From the NCBI GenBank assembly GCA_903924855.1, contig CAIYCW010000066.1, positions 1 to 53,784 of the forward strand: a DNA stretch of 53,784 nt. The letters are read 5' to 3'. This stretch comes from an uncultured Rhodospirillales bacterium. Its GTDB lineage: Bacteria > Pseudomonadota > Alphaproteobacteria > Acetobacterales > Acetobacteraceae. Positions 49,635 through 53,784 of the stretch are shown here, piece after piece. The notes below the pieces were generated by a model. That model saw nothing but the letters and a program-made list of their open reading frames with translations, had not been told where the DNA came from and ran no database searches. The position numbers and the translations under genes are program-made. How positions within the stretch are numbered: position 1 is the first letter of the stretch; each line of letters begins with the position of its first letter.

Positions 49635-51122
49635 CTACTTCGCCACCAGCCGAAGGGCGCGGCGGCGGATATGTCGGTCCGCCTCCGCCGGCAGGTCAAG
49701 CGGCAGCAAGGGCGCCCGATCGCGCGCGCCATCGCCCAGCGTGTCCGCGGTCTCATCCTCCGCCTCGGGCAGATCAAGGCCGCTGAGGTAGTTGGCCGCC
49801 AGGTTGCGGAACACATAGTCGAGCAGCGAGGTGGCGCGGCCCACGGCCGGATCGCCCTCAACCGCGCCCGCGGGCCCGAAGCGGGTGAAGGTGAAGGCCT
49901 CCACAAACTCCTCCAGCTTCACGCCGTTCTGCAGGCCCAGGCTGACCGCCACCGCGAAATTGTCCATCAGGCCGCGAAACGCCGGGCCTTCCTTGTGCAG
50001 CCCGATGAAGATCTCGCCCAGCTTGCCATCGGCGTATTCGCCGGTGCGCAGAAACACCTTGTGCCCGCCGATGCTGGCCTTCTGGGTGTAGCCGCTGCGC
50101 CGCGTGGGCAGGCTGCGGCGGTTGGCGACACTGGTCGGCTCCGCCTGCGCCGGCCGCTCCGGCATCATCTGAATGTAGCGCGCAACCGCGTCATGCATCG
50201 CCGCATGTGCTGCGCCATCGGGCCGGGCAAACACGGTCTCACCGGCCAGCGTGCGCGCCAGCGCCGCCTCGGCGGACAGGCCGCGCGCCGCAAGCGTTGC
50301 CCGAGCGGTGCGGCTGAGGCTGCCAGTGTCCGACAGCGGGCAGAATTCCGGCGCGATACCGCTGGTCTCAACCCCCAGCAGCGCCTCCGCCAGGCAGGAT
50401 GGCATCAGCGCCGTGGTGGCGGTGTGGCGCATGTCGCACGACGCCGGCAGCGGCGTGATCGCATGCCGCAGGCTGCGCCGCGAAGGCGGCGGCACCATTT
50501 CGCTGGTGGCGGCAACCCCCAGCAGATCCGGCAGCCGCGCCGAGGCGCAATCGGCCGCACTGCGCAGAATGAAGGCCAACTCCGCCGCCAGATCGCGCGC
50601 GGCATCACTGTCATACGCCAGCCCCATCTCGGCCAGCAGACCCGCAAGGTTGGTCATGGTGATGGCAATTCGCGGCGATGCCGGCGACAGCAGGGCCATC
50701 GCGGTTGCGGCCAGCGACGCAGCCTCCGCAAAGCCCTGCGCCTCGAAGCCCGATCCCGGCGTGTGAAACCCCGCCAGATTCAGCACGAAGCTCGGCGATT
50801 TGAAGCCGAAGCCGCGCCAGATCAGGTCGGACGGTGCGCCGCAGCGATGGATCAGCAGCGCGTGCAGCCCCTGCGCCATGGCGCTTGCCGCCGCATCACC
50901 CAGACCCGCGCGCCGCGCGCGCTCGGCAATCGGCCCGATCCAGGCCTGCGCCGCATCCTCCAGCCGCACCGGCCCTTCCCCCGGCGCCAACGCCGCCAGC
51001 GCGTCCCCCGCGCTGTCCTCCCACGCGGCCGGAATGACAACCTCGCGTGAGGCCGCATCGGGGTCGGGGCGGGCCGCAATGCTGCGGGTGCGAATGCCGT
51101 GCCAGGATTTGATCGTGCTCAT
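49635..51122 (-). CDS. Shrunken NrdJ-like ribonucleotide reductase paralogue
   Basis: A 495-aa protein related to class II (cobalamin-dependent) ribonucleotide reductase NrdJ but missing the catalytic core; full NrdJ is roughly 1200 aa. The N-terminus [19 protein letters not shown] matches the NrdJ beginning, [20 protein letters not shown] the middle, and [14 protein letters not shown] the late barrel. The C-terminus has the TSCPD-type block: [40 protein letters not shown] and [16 protein letters not shown] sequence. No N-x-C-x-E active site is visible, so reduction of ribonucleotides is unlikely. ATG 51122 is used; a GTG at 51128 is possible. It is divergent from the NDUFA12 gene. Confidence 0.75.
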   Translation of the reverse strand: MSTIKSWHGIRTRSIAARPDPDAASREVVIPAAWEDSAGDALAALAPGEGPVRLEDAAQAWIGPIAERARRAGLGDAAASAMAQGLHALLIHRCGAPSDLIWRGFGFKSPSFVLNLAGFHTPGSGFEAQGFAEAASLAATAMALLSPASPRIAITMTNLAGLLAEMGLAYDSDAARDLAAELAFILRSAADCASARLPDLLGVAATSEMVPPPSRRSLRHAITPLPASCDMRHTATTALMPSCLAEALLGVETSGIAPEFCPLSDTGSLSRTARATLAARGLSAEAALARTLAGETVFARPDGAAHAAMHDAVARYIQMMPERPAQAEPTSVANRRSLPTRRSGYTQKASIGGHKVFLRTGEYADGKLGEIFIGLHKEGPAFRGLMDNFAVAVSLGLQNGVKLEEFVEAFTFTRFGPAGAVEGDPAVGRATSLLDYVFRNLAANYLSGLDLPEAEDETADTLGDGARDRAPLLPLDLPAEADRHIRRRALRLVAK

Positions 51123-51274
51123 GGCCACAGAGTATCGAAGCGACTACTGGGCGAAAAGCACATTTGGTGTTTTTCGGGGCCTGGGCCACAAAATCCTGTG
51201 GAGAACTTTGTGCATGCCCGGAATCTGCGGCAGGACAATGGACCCGTGACAGGCTTGGCGCTATACCGGTGTCC

Positions 51275-51628
51275 ATGGATATCGTAACCCGGCTGAACAC
51301 CTATCTTCATGGTCGCCTGGTTGGCACGGATGCCGACGGGAACCAGTACTACACCGACAAGCGGGTGCCAGCCACCGGGCGCACGCGGCGCTGGGTGGTC
51401 TATGCCGGCCCTGCGGACGCCTCGGCGGTGCCGCCGGAATGGCATGCCTGGCTGCACTACACCGTCGATGAGCCGCTGCCCGCCTCCGGCCGCAAGCCGT
51501 GGCAGAAGCCGCATGAGGCCAACCACACCGGCACAGCGCAAAGCTACCGCCCGCCCGGCCACGACTATCAGGGCGGCAGCCGCGCCGCCTCCAGCGCAGA
51601 CTACGAAGCCTGGTCCCCAGGAGCCTGA
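51275..51628 (+). CDS. NADH:ubiquinone oxidoreductase NDUFA12-family subunit
   Basis: A 117-aa member of the NDUFA12/B17.2 family, an accessory subunit of complex I in mitochondria and Alphaproteobacteria: LNTYLHGRLVGTDADGNQYY, RRWVVYAG and PPEWHAWLHYTVDEPLP. It helps complex I assembly or stability at the inner membrane. It lies five bases from mlaD on the same strand, and the DUF2155 gene comes two genes later; this neighbourhood recurs in Alphaproteobacteria. Confidence 0.93.
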   Translation: MDIVTRLNTYLHGRLVGTDADGNQYYTDKRVPATGRTRRWVVYAGPADASAVPPEWHAWLHYTVDEPLPASGRKPWQKPHEANHTGTAQSYRPPGHDYQGGSRAASSADYEAWSPGA

Positions 51629-51630
51629 GC

Positions 51631-52128
51631 GTGGCCCAACGCAACCTGTCGGAGCTGCTGGCGGGTGCCGTGGTGCTCGCCGTGGCGGTCGGCTTTCTGG
51701 GCTACGCGGTCGCCAACACCGGCCGCACCCCATCCTCCGGCTACAAGCTGCACGCCGCCTTCGAGCGCATCGACGGGCTCGGCGCCGGCTCCGATGTCCG
51801 CCTTGCCGGCGTCAAGATCGGCAGCATCGTTGAAACCTCGGTCGATCCGAAAACCTACCAGGCCCAGATCACCTTCACCGTGCGCCCCGATGTGATGCTG
51901 CCGGTGGACAGCTCCGCCGAAATCGCATCGGACGGTCTGCTGGGCGGCAAGGTGCTCTCGCTGGTCCCCGGCGGAGATGACAAGATGCTCAAGGATGGCG
52001 GGCGCATCCAGATCACCCAATCCGCGGTCAGCCTCGAACAGCTGCTCGGCAAGTTCATCTTCTCGGTGTCCGACCTGTCAACCAACGTGCAGAAATCCCT
52101 GCGCGAAAACCAGGCGGCGCCGAAATGA
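51631..52128 (+). CDS. mlaD: MlaD, MCE-type lipid transport protein
   Basis: A 165-aa protein with an N-terminal transmembrane anchor (LLAGAVVLAVAVGFLGYAVA) and an MCE domain: YKLHAAFERIDGLGAGSDVR, LAGVKIGSI and AEIASDGLLGGKVLSLVPGG. MlaD forms a hexameric ring in the periplasm that moves phospholipids between membranes. The start is a GTG directly after the NDUFA12 stop. The MlaE and MlaF partners are not in the window, which is common for alphaproteobacterial Mla genes. Confidence 0.92.
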   Translation: MAQRNLSELLAGAVVLAVAVGFLGYAVANTGRTPSSGYKLHAAFERIDGLGAGSDVRLAGVKIGSIVETSVDPKTYQAQITFTVRPDVMLPVDSSAEIASDGLLGGKVLSLVPGGDDKMLKDGGRIQITQSAVSLEQLLGKFIFSVSDLSTNVQKSLRENQAAPK

Positions 52129-52337
52129 GCTTCCCCATCTGGCGCCAGCCGGATGGCGAGCCGGTCTCCTGCCGCGACAAGCTGAAAGTGCTGCAGGAAA
52201 ACCACCTCGAAGTGCTGCAGGCCCTGCACGACGCCTTTGAGGACGCCGTGCTGATGGGTGTCGATGCCGACTCCATGAAGGACATTCTGGTGATCGCGGT
52301 GCAGCAGCTGCGCTCTCCGATGATCGGCGGCACATGA
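52125..52337 (+). CDS. Small conserved hypothetical protein
   Basis: A 70-aa acidic soluble protein of unknown function: SCRDKLKVLQENHLEVLQAL and HDAFEDAVLMGVDADSMKDI suggest two helices. The start overlaps mlaD by four bases and the stop overlaps the DUF2155 gene by four, showing tight coupling within the operon. No domain was recognised. Confidence 0.75.
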   Translation: MSFPIWRQPDGEPVSCRDKLKVLQENHLEVLQALHDAFEDAVLMGVDADSMKDILVIAVQQLRSPMIGGT

Positions 52338-52732
52338 TCCGCCGCCTGCTGATCACGGCCCTGCTGTTGCTGCCCACCGGCCTGCAGGCCCAGGATGCGC
52401 CGCCACCAACCAAGCCGGAGGCGCCAAAGGCGGATGTCTGGCTGCCCAAGCCGGCCGCCGACCTGATGGGGCTCGACAAGATCACCGCACGCCTGACCGC
52501 CCTCTCGGTGAAGGTCGGCGACACGGTGGCCTTCGGCACGCTGAAGATCACCCTGCGCGCCTGCAACATCCGCCCGCCCGACATGCCGGCGGACCAGACC
52601 GCCTTTCTCGATATCACCGACACGCGCGACCCCAGCTTTGGCTTCCACAGTTGGATGCTGGTCTCCGATCCCGCGGTCTCCGTGGTCGAACACCCGGTCT
52701 ACGACATCCATCTGGTGGGCTGCCACAGTTGA
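52334..52732 (+). CDS. DUF2155 secreted protein
   Basis: A 132-aa exported protein. The signal peptide is MIRRLLITALLLLPTGLQA-QD. The DUF2155 block is clear in TLKITLRACNIRPPDMPADQ, then AFLDI and FGFHSWMLVSDPAVSVVEHP with VYDIHLVGCH at the end. The family is nearly confined to Alphaproteobacteria and always lies near the NDUFA12 gene; an envelope role is likely. It overlaps the previous gene by four bases. Confidence 0.92.
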   Translation: MIRRLLITALLLLPTGLQAQDAPPPTKPEAPKADVWLPKPAADLMGLDKITARLTALSVKVGDTVAFGTLKITLRACNIRPPDMPADQTAFLDITDTRDPSFGFHSWMLVSDPAVSVVEHPVYDIHLVGCHS

Positions 52733-53433
52733 GCCCGGCCCAACTGCCCCCGCACGCGGCCCTGTTCCTTGATCTGGACGGCACGCTGATCGACATCGCC
52801 CCCACGCCGGACAGCGTGGTGGTGCCTGACGATCTGCCTCCGTCACTGTCCGCCCTGCGCCGCCGGCTGGGCGATGCGCTGGCCATCGTCTCCGGCCGGC
52901 CGATCGCCCAGATCGAGGCGCTGCTGCCCAATGCCGCCTATGCCGTGGTCGGCGAGCACGGCTACGCCATCCGCGCCCATCCGGGCGGCCCAGAGGAATG
53001 CGCCCCGGTCGCCCTGCTGCAGGATGGTCTGGAAGCAGCGGCCCGCGCGCTGATCGCCTCCCATCCAGGGGCGCTGTTCGAACCGAAGGCGCGCGGCTTC
53101 GTGCTGCATTACCGCCTCGCCCCGCAGTCAGGCCCCGCGATCGAAGCCGCCCTGCGCGGCTGGCTCGAAGGCTCCACCACCTACCGCGTGGGCCAGGCCC
53201 ATATGGCGTGGGAGGTCAAACCGATCGGCATCGACAAGGGCCGCGCCGTGCGCGAACTGATGAAAGCGCCGCCCTTCGCCGGCCGCACCCCGGTCTTCAT
53301 CGGCGATGACGTGACCGATGAGGACGGCATGGCCGAGGCCCGCCGCCAAGGCGGCCTGGGCTGGCGCGTGCAGGAGATGTTCGGCGATGCCGCGGGCGTT
53401 CGCGCCTGGCTGCGCGGCGAAAGGGAGAATTAA
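52729..53433 (+). CDS. otsB: Trehalose-6-phosphate phosphatase
   Basis: A 234-aa HAD-superfamily enzyme. FLDLDGTLID gives the nucleophile aspartate and its partner, AIVSGRP is the second block, and VFIGDDVTDEDGMAEA holds the metal-binding acidic pair. It removes phosphate from trehalose 6-phosphate. The start is TTG at 52729, which overlaps the DUF2155 stop (TTGA); no in-frame ATG lies upstream of the DLDGT motif. No otsA (synthase) is in the window. A hairpin repeat follows the stop and probably terminates transcription. Confidence 0.9.
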   Translation: MSPAQLPPHAALFLDLDGTLIDIAPTPDSVVVPDDLPPSLSALRRRLGDALAIVSGRPIAQIEALLPNAAYAVVGEHGYAIRAHPGGPEECAPVALLQDGLEAAARALIASHPGALFEPKARGFVLHYRLAPQSGPAIEAALRGWLEGSTTYRVGQAHMAWEVKPIGIDKGRAVRELMKAPPFAGRTPVFIGDDVTDEDGMAEARRQGGLGWRVQEMFGDAAGVRAWLRGEREN

Positions 53434-53436
53434 GGC

Positions 53437-53474
53437 CTTCTTTTTGTGAACAAAAAGAAGCAAAAAAACTTTTT
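53437..53474 (+). repeat. Dispersed hairpin repeat, copy C, acting as terminator after otsB
   Basis: CTTCTTTTTG-TGAA-CAAAAAGAAG is a perfect 10-bp stem followed by CAAAAAAACTTTTT. It begins four bases after the otsB stop, so transcription termination is likely. It is the same unit as at 21315 and 21412. Confidence 0.7.
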
Positions 53475-53580
53475 CCTTTAGCTGGCACACCGAGCCGGCC
53501 CATTCACTACATTGCGCCACAGCGTCAGGCATCAAGCAACGCGGATTCGGCTCCGCTTCGCAAAAAACCCGGCTTTCCGG

Positions 53581-53645
53581 CTAGAGCAACGTCCGATCTG
53601 ACTGAACCGCTTTGCGGTCAGTCAGATCGGACTAAGTTGCTCTAG
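53581..53645. repeat. CTAGAGCA-bounded palindrome 1
   Basis: Arms CTAGAGCAAC and GTTGCTCTAG enclose an inner stem GTCCGATCTGACTGA.../...CAGTCAGATCGGAC with a TTT loop. Only small bulges break the stem, the main one being an extra TAA in the right arm. Confidence 0.8.
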
Positions 53646-53657
53646 ATGTTATGATTT

Positions 53658-53710
53658 CTAGAGCACGACCGTCCGACCGATTGATTCCAATCGGTCGGAC
53701 CGTGCTCTAG
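53658..53710. repeat. CTAGAGCA-bounded palindrome 2
   Basis: Arms CTAGAGCACG and CGTGCTCTAG enclose an inner 13-bp stem (GTCCGACCGATTG/CAATCGGTCGGAC) with an ATTC loop; an extra ACC is bulged in the left arm. It shares its ends and the GTCCGA inner start with palindrome 1 only 12 bp away. Confidence 0.8.
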
Positions 53711-53784
53711 GCTCCAAACCCAATTACCACATTGATCGGCTCGGCAGTGCTGTGATTCAAACTCTCAGATTGTGGAGTTTGGAT
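53711..53784. other. Window end, nothing recognised
   Basis: No gene or clear structure is visible in the last ~75 bases. A weak CCAAAC/GTTTGG inverted match is present but is not convincing. Confidence 0.4.

Noticed and set aside
1..53784. CRISPR array, rRNA or insertion sequence
   Set aside because: No regular spacer-repeat pattern, rRNA sequence or transposase gene was seen.

Overview
The window looks like the chromosome of a GC-rich alphaproteobacterium. The FliF-FliG-FliH-FliN-FlbD-FlhA gene order, FlbT, an NDUFA12-family complex I subunit next to a DUF2155 gene, and a relative of the cobalamin-dependent reductase NrdJ all point to Alphaproteobacteria. The overall protein flavour suggests Acetobacteraceae, but that family assignment is inference and no rRNA is present to test it.

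Region 1 (1-2119) is the right edge of an integrated element. It holds an AT-rich Mrr_N-HNH nuclease gene, a tyrosine integrase, and a tRNA-Ser(UGA) gene that lacks its 5' part, which marks an attachment site. Region 2 (2239-17052) is metabolic and housekeeping DNA: an MctP-like sodium:solute symporter with its DUF3311 partner, a serine-glyoxylate-type aminotransferase divergent from a fused FAD/Fe-S 2-hydroxyacid dehydrogenase, a Sel1 protein, an HD hydrolase, a degenerate EAL protein, a renalase-like flavoprotein, an ABCD/SbmA-type ABC exporter and a PNPOx-like protein.

Region 3 (17085-24856) resembles an aromatic uptake and catabolism island. A porin is divergent from ligA-ligB (extradiol dioxygenase), followed by an alpha/beta hydrolase and a peptide-type ABC importer that has a binding protein and two permeases but no ATPase. 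A GntR/FadR-type operator lies in the divergent porin/lig control region. An acyltransferase-3 gene follows on the other strand.

Region 4 (26109-40900) is a flagellar cluster. On the minus strand are fliK-flgD and fliF-fliG-fliH-fliN-flbD-flhA; on the plus strand are flgE-flgK-flgL-flbT. The fliF and flgE upstream regions share a palindrome (GGCA-N5-TGCC) set about 80 bp upstream of a sigma-54-like element. This suggests an FlbD enhancer/promoter arrangement with the regulator encoded in the same cluster.

Region 5 (40905-51122, mostly minus strand) holds a solute-binding protein, a secreted phosphoesterase, a TetR/methyltransferase divergent pair, a PD-(D/E)xK-SF1 helicase fusion (possible defence gene), a transglutaminase-like protein, a FemAB-like acetyltransferase, a RidA protein and a shrunken NrdJ paralogue. 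Region 6 (51275-53433, plus strand) is a tight run of NDUFA12, MlaD, a 70-aa protein, DUF2155 and OtsB. The window ends in two long CTAGAGCA-bounded palindromes. No CRISPR array, rRNA, intact tRNA or insertion sequence was found.
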